Source: Lawsonibacter sp.
GTDB lineage: Bacteria > Bacillota > Clostridia > Oscillospirales > Oscillospiraceae
Assembly (NCBI GenBank): GCA_022798155.1
Contig: JAAWLY010000095.1
Coordinates: 1 to 7,980, forward strand
Reading direction: 5' to 3'
Length of the DNA: 7,980 bases
This document shows, piece after piece, positions 1 through 5,725 of the stretch. The position numbers were made by a program, and so were the translations under genes. Position 1 is the stretch's first letter, and every line of letters starts with the position of its first letter. The notes under the pieces were generated by a model. The model saw only the letters and a list, made by a program, of their open reading frames with translations, was not told the origin of the DNA and ran no database searches.

Positions 1-1172
1 AGATGGCCGACTTCTTCAAGGGCGTCCGGGCCGACTTCATCAAGGACGGCACCCTGGACCCCATCTCCATGGCCACCGACACCCAGTGCCTGAACTACCA
101 GATCCCCGGCGGCATGCTGTCCAACCTGATCTCCCAGCTGAAGATGATGAACGCCATCGACCGTCTGGACGAGGCTCTGGCCGAGACCCCCAAGGTCCGG
201 GCCGACATGGGCTATCCCCCGCTGGTCACCCCCACCAGCCAGATGGTGGGCTCTCAGGCTGTGCAGAATGTGCTGGCCGGCGAGCGCTACAAGGTCGTGG
301 GCAAGGAGATCAAGGCCTACTGCCGGGGCGAGTACGGCCGCACCCCCGCCCCCATCGACCCCGACATTCAGAAGAAGATCCTGGGCAACACCCCCGTGGT
401 GGAGGGCCGCTTTGCCGACTCTCTGGAGCCCGAGTTTGAAAAGACCAAGAAGGAACTGGGGGCCACCGCCAAGAGCGACGAGGACGTGCTGAGTTATATC
501 GCCTTCCCCCAGGTGGCCATGGCCTTCTTCAAAGACCGTGAGGCCGGCTTCCCCAAGAAGGCGGACCCGGCCAAGAAGGCCGCCGCCCCCGCCGCCAAGA
601 AGGAGTCCGACCTGCCCCCCATGCCTGCCTGGCAGGGCCATGTGTACTACGCCAACGTGCCCGCTTCCGCGTCCAACGGGGTGAATACCCGGCCCATTCA
701 GCCCTTCGCGGCCAGCTATCAGCCCCCCCACCTGGTGATGGGCGCCCGGGACAACTGCCCCGGCACTTATACCATCACCATCGACGGCAAGGCTTACGCT
801 GTCTCCGTGGCCGCCGCTGACGGCCCCGCCCCCGCTGCGGCTCCTGCCGCCGCTCCGGCTCCTGTGGCCGCCGCCCCCGTGGCTGCGCCCGCCCCTGCTG
901 CCGCGCCCGCGCCCGCCCCGGCCCCCGCTGCGGCTCCTGCCGCTGCCCCCGCCGCCGGCGAGACCGCTGTTCGCAGCCCCATGCCCGGCAATATCTTCAA
1001 GGTGGAGTGCAAGCCCGGCCAGGCCGTGAAGGCCGGCGACGTGCTCATCGTCCTGGAGGCTATGAAGATGGAAATCGAGGTGTCCGCCCCCGTGGACGGC
1101 ACCGTCAAATCCGTGGCCGCCGCCGTGGGCGCCGCTGTCAATACCGACGACCTGCTGGTAACTCTGGGCTGA
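1..1172 (+). CDS. oadA: Oxaloacetate decarboxylase alpha / pyruvate carboxylase B-type carboxyltransferase with biotinyl domain (5' partial)
   Basis: This is the C-terminal 389 residues of a biotin-dependent carboxyltransferase that moves CO2 between oxaloacetate (or pyruvate) and a biotin carried on its own C-terminus. The N-terminal catalytic barrel lies upstream of the window, so the ATG at position 3 is internal. Visible residues 30-180 match the conserved PYC/OADA region (QIPGGMLSN, PLVTPTSQMVG, AFPQVAMAFF). Residues 255-270 form the usual strand before the linker (YTITIDGKAYAVSV). An Ala/Pro-rich linker follows at 273-318, then a biotinyl domain at 322-389 with EAMKMEIEV. Lys355 (codon 1065-1067) is the biotin site. 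Residues 183-253, between the carboxyltransferase part and that strand, are not a region I recognise. The gene ends in TGA and is followed by a hairpin terminator. Whether the enzyme is a membrane Na+ pump subunit (OadA) or a soluble PycB depends on neighbours outside the window. Confidence 0.9.
   Translation, partial: MADFFKGVRADFIKDGTLDPISMATDTQCLNYQIPGGMLSNLISQLKMMNAIDRLDEALAETPKVRADMGYPPLVTPTSQMVGSQAVQNVLAGERYKVVGKEIKAYCRGEYGRTPAPIDPDIQKKILGNTPVVEGRFADSLEPEFEKTKKELGATAKSDEDVLSYIAFPQVAMAFFKDREAGFPKKADPAKKAAAPAAKKESDLPPMPAWQGHVYYANVPASASNGVNTRPIQPFAASYQPPHLVMGARDNCPGTYTITIDGKAYAVSVAAADGPAPAAAPAAAPAPVAAAPVAAPAPAAAPAPAPAPAAAPAAAPAAGETAVRSPMPGNIFKVECKPGQAVKAGDVLIVLEAMKMEIEVSAPVDGTVKSVAAAVGAAVNTDDLLVTLG
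819..956 (+). repeat. Ala/Pro-rich linker with in-frame DNA repeat
   Basis: This low-complexity stretch codes for about 46 residues of almost only Ala and Pro, the flexible tether that lets the biotinyl domain swing between active sites. It holds a 23-base exact direct repeat, 828-850 and 921-943. The copies lie 93 bases (31 codons) apart, so the reading frame is kept. This points to growth of the linker by slippage or unequal recombination. Confidence 0.8.
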
Positions 1173-1185
1173 TTCCGGATATATT

Positions 1186-1218
1186 AAGTCCCCGGCCACA
1201 AGGTCGGGGACTTGTTTT
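1186..1218 (+). terminator. Rho-independent terminator of oadA
   Basis: AAGTCCCCGGCC (1186-1197) pairs with GGTCGGGGACTT (1202-1213) around an ACAA loop. The stem is 12 bp including one G-T pair. TTGTTTT follows on the plus strand. It lies 13 bases after the oadA stop. On the minus strand the stem is followed only by AATATAT, so it may also serve weakly as terminator for the convergent gene that ends at 1225. Confidence 0.9.
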
Positions 1219-1224
1219 GCACAC

Positions 1225-1947
1225 TCACGTTTTGAGATTCAGTCCGCCGCGGGCTTTCAGTGCCGCGCCCTCCAGTTCGTGGAGCGAGTAAAGTCCATCC
1301 AGCGGTCCGCCGTCCAATTTGACAGAGGCTCCCAGGGCCCGCAGGGACATCGTGGCCTCATACACACTGGTGTGGGCCCAGCGGTCCGGGCTGCTCAGGG
1401 TCAGTGAGTGGTATTTGCTCTCCAAGGATACGAACAGTCCCCGGATGCTGCTTTGAACCTTCTCACCATCCAGAACGCCATCTACCATTTGGGCAAAGGA
1501 AGTGGCAACCTCATTCTTTCTCATCTCATAGGTCTGTTCCAGCTCCAGCGTTTTTTTCTCCAGCTCCACGCCGGAGAAAGCGTTTTTCAGAGTTTCGTTC
1601 ACGACCTCATGGGCGGCGGACAGGATGTCCGCCGTTTCTCCCAGCTCTCCATACTGGTAGCTGGCAGAGTTGAAGGAGATGCTGCAATCGAGGACAGAGC
1701 TCCCCCTATGGCCGTCCCCGATGAAGGCCAGCTTTGCATGTATGGAGACGGTTTGGGTGGTGCTTCCGTCTTCCTCTGCTGTCTCCGTGACCTGGGGACG
1801 GAACATATCCTCCCAGGTGGCGGGCTTCAAGAGGAGCGGTTCTCCAAGGCGGTCAAAGTCAATCGGCGGCCCCTTGAGGGGCTGCGACTTAACTGCGGCA
1901 GTGGTACATCTGGCGGAGACTTGCATCGAAGCCTGATTTATGGTCAT
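1225..1947 (-). CDS. Unrecognised 240-residue protein
   Basis: I do not recognise this protein. The start chosen is the ATG at 1947-1945, because AAAGGAGG (1963-1956) sits 8 bases before it. A longer frame from an ATG at 1998 would read through that ribosome binding site. The product has no signal peptide or membrane segment and looks soluble. Residues 1-60 are Pro- and Thr-containing and probably extended. Residues about 112-185 are rich in Glu, Lys and Leu and look helical, possibly coiled-coil (around 115-150). The C-terminus ends in a Gly/Leu-rich tail (LDGGPLDGLYSLHELEGAAL). The gene stands alone on the minus strand, convergent with oadA and divergent from the lrp operon. Its GC is lower than its neighbours (31 of 60 bases at 1441-1500, 27 of 60 at 1501-1560), which fits later acquisition. 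No function can be given. Confidence 0.75.
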   Translation of the reverse strand: MTINQASMQVSARCTTAAVKSQPLKGPPIDFDRLGEPLLLKPATWEDMFRPQVTETAEEDGSTTQTVSIHAKLAFIGDGHRGSSVLDCSISFNSASYQYGELGETADILSAAHEVVNETLKNAFSGVELEKKTLELEQTYEMRKNEVATSFAQMVDGVLDGEKVQSSIRGLFVSLESKYHSLTLSSPDRWAHTSVYEATMSLRALGASVKLDGGPLDGLYSLHELEGAALKARGGLNLKT

Positions 1948-1955
1948 GATGGGTT

Positions 1956-1963
1956 CCTCCTTT
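1956..1963 (-). promoter_or_regulatory. Ribosome binding site deciding the minus-strand start
   Basis: On the minus strand this reads AAAGGAGG, 8 bases before the ATG at 1947. It is a near-perfect Shine-Dalgarno site. It fixes the start at Met-Thr-Ile-Asn-Gln and rules out the 17-residue longer form. Confidence 0.85.
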
Positions 1964-1977
1964 GGATTATCGTTCTT

Positions 1978-2006
1978 TTTATCGGCAAGTTTTGGCAAAT
2001 AGTTAA
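1978..2006 (-). promoter_or_regulatory. Possible weak promoter of the minus-strand gene
   Basis: On the minus strand TTAACT (2006-2001) and GATAAA (1983-1978) are separated by 17 bases. Each matches the sigma-A consensus at 4 of 6 positions. Transcription would begin roughly 25 bases before the ATG, leaving room for the ribosome binding site. The match is weak and a different promoter is possible. Confidence 0.35.
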
Positions 2007-2010
2007 GGAA

Positions 2011-2036
2011 TCCCCGATGAAAACCGGGGACTTATT
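2011..2036 (+). terminator. Terminator-like hairpin between the divergent genes
   Basis: TCCCCG (2011-2016) pairs with CGGGGA (2025-2030) around an 8-base loop, followed by CTTATTTT. It points along the plus strand although no plus-strand gene ends here. It would insulate the lrp promoter from read-through coming from oadA. It strongly resembles the terminator at 1186-1218: TTAAG before the stem, and CGGGGACTT-N-TTTTG after the loop. Confidence 0.6.
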
Positions 2037-2048
2037 TTGTGTTTGGGA

Positions 2049-2077
2049 TTGTTTTTCGTCACAACAGCGTGTATAAT
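2049..2077 (+). promoter_or_regulatory. Promoter of the lrp-aminotransferase-thrH-DUF1015 operon
   Basis: A perfect -10 box TATAAT (2072-2077) lies 17 bases after a poor -35 box TTGTTT (2049-2054). The start codon of the regulator is about 41 bases downstream of the -10 box. The weak -35 box suggests that an activator or repressor, perhaps the Lrp-type protein itself, tunes it. No clear operator repeat is visible. Confidence 0.75.
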
Positions 2078-2106
2078 GTAAACTAGTAAAATACCGACTG
2101 CACATG

Positions 2107-2112
2107 AGGAGG
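2107..2112 (+). promoter_or_regulatory. Ribosome binding site of the Lrp-type regulator
   Basis: AGGAGG sits 6 bases before the ATG at 2119. An in-frame ATG at 2104 lies upstream of this site, so it is not the start. Confidence 0.85.
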
Positions 2113-2118
2113 AATATT

Positions 2119-2598
2119 ATGGAAAAGCTGCTGGAACTGCTGGAGCAGGACTGCACCATGCCGGTATCGGCGCTGGCCGCCGCCGCCGGGGTGAGCGAGG
2201 AGGAGGCCAAGGCCGCCATCAAGAAATACGAGGATGAGCGGACCATTCTGGGCTATCAGGCCATCATCGACTGGGACCGCATCCACAAGGACAGCGTGAC
2301 CGCCCTCATCGAGGTCAACGTGACCCCCCAGTCCAAAGACGGCTTCGACCGCATCGCCGAGCGCATCTACCAGTACGACGAGGTGGAGAGCATGTATCTC
2401 ATGAGCGGCTCCTTCGACCTGACGGTTATCATCTCGGGCCGTACCCTGCGGGAAGTGGCCCAGTTTGTGGGCGAGCGGCTGGCCCCCATCCAGGGCGTTA
2501 CCGGCACGGCCACCCATTTTATTTTGAAGAAATATAAAGAAAAACATCTGGTGTTCCGTCCCCAGGACCCGGAAGAAAGGGAGTACATCTTCGTATGA
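2119..2598 (+). CDS. Lrp/AsnC-family transcriptional regulator
   Basis: This 159-residue protein has the normal length and build of Lrp/AsnC regulators. These are DNA-binding proteins that form dimers or octamers and usually respond to an amino acid. Residues 1-50 form a winged helix-turn-helix (PVSALAAAAGVSEEEAKAAI is the recognition region). Residues about 58-138 form the RAM ligand-binding and oligomerisation domain, with MSGSFDLTVII at 95-105, the conserved G-x-(F/Y)-D turn. It is the first gene after the promoter, and its stop overlaps the aminotransferase start as ATGA. An Lrp-family gene directly before an aminotransferase gene is also the layout of Bacillus subtilis alaR-alaT (yugG-yugH), so a regulator of its own operon that senses alanine or a related amino acid is a reasonable inference. 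The ligand cannot be read from the sequence. Confidence 0.9.
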   Translation: MEKLLELLEQDCTMPVSALAAAAGVSEEEAKAAIKKYEDERTILGYQAIIDWDRIHKDSVTALIEVNVTPQSKDGFDRIAERIYQYDEVESMYLMSGSFDLTVIISGRTLREVAQFVGERLAPIQGVTGTATHFILKKYKEKHLVFRPQDPEEREYIFV

Positions 2599-3782
2599 AC
2601 TATGACAGCATCCTCAACCAGAGGATACAAAACATCAAGCCTTCCGGCATCCGGAAGTTTTTCGACATTCTGGAGGAGATGACCGACGCCATCTCCCTGG
2701 GCATCGGCGAGCCCGACTTTGTCACCCCTTGGCACATCCGGGATGCGGGCATCTACTCCCTGGAGCGGGGCCGCACCAAATACACCTCCAACGCCGGTAT
2801 GCTTCAGCTCCGCCGGGAGATTGCGGCCTACCTCAACCGCCGCTTCGACCTGCAGTACGACTACGCCAGTCAGATTCTGGTGACGGTAGGCGGCAGCGAG
2901 GCCATCGACCTGGCCCTGCGGGTGCTGGTGGAGCCGGGGGACGAGGTGATTGTCCCCACGCCCTCTTTTGTGTGCTACGGCCCCCTGGCCGAGATGGCGG
3001 GGGCTGTGCCGAAGTATCTGGAGCTGAAAGCGGAAAACCAGTTCCGCCTTACCGCCGAGGAGCTGAGAGCCGCCATCACCCCCAAGACCAAGGTGCTGGT
3101 GCTCCCCTTCCCCTGCAATCCCACCGGGGGAACCATGGAGCGCAAGGACCTGGAGGCTGTCGCCCAGGTGCTGCGGGATACCAACATCATGGTCATCTCC
3201 GACGAGATCTACGCCGAGCTGACCTACGGCCGCCGCCACGTCTCCCTGGCCAATCTCACCGACATGTACGAGCGCACGGTGGTGGTCAACGGCTTCTCCA
3301 AGAGCCACGCCATGACCGGCTGGCGGATGGGCTACGTCTGCGCCCCCAAGCCTATTATCGGGGCCATGACCAAGCTCCACCAGTTTGGCATCATGTCCGC
3401 CCCCACCACCAGCCAGTACGCCGCCGTGGAGGCCATGCGCAACGGCGACGGGGACATCGAGCATATGCGGGAGGAGTATGACCGCCGCCGCCGGTATCTG
3501 GTAGAGAACCTCAACCGTATCGGCCTGCCCTGCTTCGAGCCCAAGGGGGCCTTCTATGTGTTCCCGGATATCCGCTCCACCGGCCTGACCAGCGAGGAGT
3601 TCTGCGAACGTTTCCTGCTGGAGGAGAAAGTGGCGGTGATCCCCGGCTCCGCCTTCGGCCCCGGCGGCGAGGGCTTCGTCCGGGCCTGCTACGCCGCCTC
3701 CATGAAGGATATCGCCGAGGCGGTGGCCAGAATGGACAACTTCCTCACCAATTTGAGGAGAAAACAAGGAAGAGAGGGGTAA
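2595..3782 (+). CDS. Class I/II PLP-dependent aminotransferase (PatA/AlaT-like)
   Basis: This 395-residue fold-type I aminotransferase has the usual length for the family. It transfers an amino group between an amino acid and a 2-keto acid with pyridoxal phosphate in the cytoplasm. Visible hallmarks are GGSEAI (99-104, phosphate-binding region), NPTGG (175-179, Asn175 contacting the cofactor), SDEIY (202-206, Asp203 contacting the pyridine ring), SKSHAMTGWRMG (235-246) with Lys236 as the Schiff-base lysine, and Arg363 in FVRACYA for the substrate carboxylate. The SKSHAMTGWRMG region resembles Bacillus PatA and YugH/AlaT more than classical AspC. The start overlaps the regulator's stop, so translation is probably coupled. 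The next gene begins 3 bases after the stop. The amino donor (alanine, aspartate or another) cannot be decided from sequence. Confidence 0.93.
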   Translation: MNYDSILNQRIQNIKPSGIRKFFDILEEMTDAISLGIGEPDFVTPWHIRDAGIYSLERGRTKYTSNAGMLQLRREIAAYLNRRFDLQYDYASQILVTVGGSEAIDLALRVLVEPGDEVIVPTPSFVCYGPLAEMAGAVPKYLELKAENQFRLTAEELRAAITPKTKVLVLPFPCNPTGGTMERKDLEAVAQVLRDTNIMVISDEIYAELTYGRRHVSLANLTDMYERTVVVNGFSKSHAMTGWRMGYVCAPKPIIGAMTKLHQFGIMSAPTTSQYAAVEAMRNGDGDIEHMREEYDRRRRYLVENLNRIGLPCFEPKGAFYVFPDIRSTGLTSEEFCERFLLEEKVAVIPGSAFGPGGEGFVRACYAASMKDIAEAVARMDNFLTNLRRKQGREG

Positions 3783-3785
3783 ATT

Positions 3786-4388
3786 ATGAACATCGTATGC
3801 TTAGATATGGAGGGCGTCCTGGTCCCTGAGATCTGGATTGCCTTTTCCGAGGCCAGCGGCATCCCCGAGCTGCGCCGCACCACCCGGGACGAGCCGGACT
3901 ACGACAAGCTGATGCAGTGGAGGCTGGGGATTTTGAAGGAGCACGGCCTGGGGCTGAAGGAGATCCAGGCCACCATCGCCGCCATCGACCCCCTGCCCGG
4001 GGCCAGGGGATTTCTGGACAAGCTCCGGTCCGAGGCTCAGGTCATCATCCTCAGCGACACCTTTGAGCAGTTCGCCAAGCCCCTGATGGAAAAGCTCAAC
4101 TGGCCCACCATCTTCTGCAACACCCTGGAGGTGGGGGAGGACGGGGAGATCACCGGCTACAAGATGCGCTGCGAGAGGTCCAAGCTGACCACCGTGAAGG
4201 CCCTGCAGTCCATCGGCTACGACACCATCGCCGCCGGCGACAGCTTCAACGACCTGGGGATGATCCAGGCCAGCAAGGCGGGCTTTTTGTTCAAGTCCAC
4301 CGACGCCATCAAGGCCGCCCACCCCGAGCTGCCCGCCTTCGAGGAGTTCGACGACCTCCTTGCCGCCATCGAGGGGGCATTGGAATGA
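3786..4388 (+). CDS. thrH: ThrH-type HAD phosphatase (phosphoserine phosphatase / homoserine phosphotransferase)
   Basis: This 200-residue protein closely follows ThrH of Pseudomonas, which dephosphorylates phosphoserine and can pass the phosphate to homoserine. Motif I is CLDMEGVLVPEIW (5-17), with Asp7 as nucleophile and Glu9 in place of the second Asp, as in ThrH. Motif II is ILSDT with Ser90. Lys133 is the likely motif III lysine. Motif IV is GDSFND (151-156), with Asp152 and Asp156 binding Mg2+. The cap region also matches ThrH (TTRDEPDYDKLMQWRLGIL at 32-50). The start has AGAGGGG 6 bases before it. It begins 3 bases after the aminotransferase and overlaps the next gene by ATGA. It may provide serine or help make phosphohomoserine for threonine synthesis. 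Which activity dominates here is unknown. Confidence 0.88.
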   Translation: MNIVCLDMEGVLVPEIWIAFSEASGIPELRRTTRDEPDYDKLMQWRLGILKEHGLGLKEIQATIAAIDPLPGARGFLDKLRSEAQVIILSDTFEQFAKPLMEKLNWPTIFCNTLEVGEDGEITGYKMRCERSKLTTVKALQSIGYDTIAAGDSFNDLGMIQASKAGFLFKSTDAIKAAHPELPAFEEFDDLLAAIEGALE

Positions 4389-5656
4389 CAAATTTGTTTG
4401 ACAACCTGCCCTTCAAGCCCGCGAATATCCTCCTGCCCCAAAACTGCGACCTGTCCCTGTGGTCGGTGGTGGCCTGCGACCAATACACCTCCCGGCCCGA
4501 GTACTGGCAGCGGGTGGAGGAGCGGGTGGGCCGGGCCCCCTCCGCCCTGCGGCTGATCCTGCCCGAAAGCTGCCTGGAGGGCCCTAATGTGGAGACGGAC
4601 ATCATGGAGATCAACAACACCATGAGCCGCTACCTCCGGGAGGGCCGCTTTCAGGAGTACCCGGACAGCCTGATCTATGTGGAGCGCACCCTGGACAACG
4701 GAAAAGTCCGCCGGGGCCTCATCGGCATGGTGGACCTGGAGGCCTACGACTACGAGCCCGGCTCCACCGCCTCCATCCGGGCCACCGAGGGCACGGTCTT
4801 ATCCCGTATCCCGCCCCGGGTGGCGGTGCGGAAGAATGCCCCCATTGAGATGCCCCACATTATGCTGCTGATGGACGACCCCAACCGCATTATCATCGAA
4901 CCCCTGGCCGCGCGCACGGGGGAGATGGAACTGCTCTACGACTTTGATCTGATGGAGCGGGGGGGCCATATCAAGGGCTGGCGGCTCAGCGAGGAGCTGA
5001 AAGCCTGGGTGCTCCAGGCCCTGAGTACCCGTCAGGCCCAGGTGGAGGAGGATCTGGACGGCCTTCTCTTTGCGGTGGGAGATGGCAACCATTCCCTGGC
5101 CACCGCCAAGGCCTGCTATGAGCGGCGGAAGGGTCTGACCAATCCGGATCAGTGGCCTGGCCTGCCCTCCCGGTACGCCCTGTGTGAGCTGGTCAACCTC
5201 CACGACGACTCTCTGGAGTTCGAGCCCATCCACCGGGTGGTCTTCGGCGTAAAGCCGGAGGAGCTGCTGGACGCGCTGATGACCTACTACCCCTCCGCCG
5301 TCCAGGGCAGGGGGGAGGGACACACCCTGCCCTTTGTGGTCAACCGGTGGAGCAGAGGGGAGATCACCGTGGAAAAACCCACGGCCCAGCTGGCGGTGGG
5401 CACCCTCCAGAACTTCCTGGACGACTACATAGCCGCCCACCCCAAGGCCCGGGTAGACTACATTCACGGGGCGGACGAGGCCCAGGCCCTGGCCGGGGAG
5501 CGGGAGGACGCGGTGGCCTTCCTGCTGCCCCCTATGGGCAAGGAGGAGCTGTTCCCCACCGTTATCCACGACGGGGTGCTGCCCCGCAAAACCTTCTCCA
5601 TGGGGGAGGCCCACGACAAGCGGTTTTATCTGGAGGCCCGGAAGATACGCAAATAG
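4385..5656 (+). CDS. DUF1015 family protein
   Basis: This 423-residue cytoplasmic protein belongs to the DUF1015 (COG4198) family, whose biochemical role I do not know to be established. Its start (KPANILLPQNCDLSLWSVVA) fits the family. The core motif GDGNHSLATAK lies at 232-242, followed by CELVNLHDDSLEFEPIHRVV (267-286) and a conserved C-terminus, LPRKTFSMGEAHDKRFYLEA (399-418). Many family members have DGHHR at the core motif, like ParB-fold proteins, a group that includes the free-serine kinases SerK and SbnI. Here it reads DGNHS. Family members are, to my recollection, often found near serine biosynthesis genes. Here the protein sits directly after thrH with an ATGA overlap, and GAGGGGG lies 7 bases before the start. 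A role in phosphoserine or serine metabolism is an inference only. Confidence 0.85.
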   Translation: MTNLFDNLPFKPANILLPQNCDLSLWSVVACDQYTSRPEYWQRVEERVGRAPSALRLILPESCLEGPNVETDIMEINNTMSRYLREGRFQEYPDSLIYVERTLDNGKVRRGLIGMVDLEAYDYEPGSTASIRATEGTVLSRIPPRVAVRKNAPIEMPHIMLLMDDPNRIIIEPLAARTGEMELLYDFDLMERGGHIKGWRLSEELKAWVLQALSTRQAQVEEDLDGLLFAVGDGNHSLATAKACYERRKGLTNPDQWPGLPSRYALCELVNLHDDSLEFEPIHRVVFGVKPEELLDALMTYYPSAVQGRGEGHTLPFVVNRWSRGEITVEKPTAQLAVGTLQNFLDDYIAAHPKARVDYIHGADEAQALAGEREDAVAFLLPPMGKEELFPTVIHDGVLPRKTFSMGEAHDKRFYLEARKIRK

Positions 5657-5666
5657 GCACATAATG

Positions 5667-5691
5667 GGGACAAGGGTTCTGCCCTTGTCCC
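5667..5691 (+). terminator. Perfect hairpin after the operon, no T-run
   Basis: GGGACAAGGG (5667-5676) pairs perfectly with CCCTTGTCCC (5682-5691) around a 5-base loop TTCTG. The stem is 10 bp. What follows is ACAGGACGAATCATTTT, so there is no adjacent T-run on either strand. It may slow polymerase, protect the 3' end of the operon message, or be a partial terminator, while allowing some read-through into ispE. Confidence 0.5.
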
Positions 5692-5710
5692 ACAGGACGA
5701 ATCATTTTGC

Positions 5711-5717
5711 GGGGAGG
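5711..5717 (+). promoter_or_regulatory. Ribosome binding site for the GTG start of ispE
   Basis: GGGGAGG lies 8 bases before GTG at 5726. This supports the GTG start, which also places the conserved AHAKLNLTL motif right at the N-terminus as in other IspE proteins. Confidence 0.8.
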
Positions 5718-5725
5718 AAAACGCC

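Noticed and set aside
819..956. The repeated C/G-rich stretch considered as a possible CRISPR or mobile repeat
   Set aside because: It lies in frame inside the carboxyltransferase gene and codes for the Ala/Pro linker; there are no regular spacers.
1948..1998. Longer start (ATG at 1998) for the minus-strand gene
   Set aside because: The extra 17 codons overlap the ribosome binding site at 1956-1963 and the possible promoter; the ATG at 1947 is correctly spaced.
1408..2076. 222-codon plus-strand open frame opposite the unrecognised minus-strand gene
   Set aside because: It has no ribosome binding site, runs through the hairpin at 2011-2036, and shows no family resemblance. The minus-strand frame has a near-perfect ribosome binding site.
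2104..2118. Upstream in-frame ATG for the Lrp regulator
   Set aside because: It overlaps and precedes the AGGAGG that serves the ATG at 2119.
2367..3767. 466-codon open frame on the minus strand opposite the aminotransferase
   Set aside because: It is a shadow of a GC-rich gene: rich in His, Gly, Val, Leu and Gln with no motifs, and the plus-strand frame is a complete aminotransferase with all catalytic residues.
4799..5662. 287-codon minus-strand open frame opposite the DUF1015 gene
   Set aside because: It is a low-information GC-rich shadow frame with no ribosome binding site or motif; the plus-strand gene is supported by conserved motifs and operon spacing.
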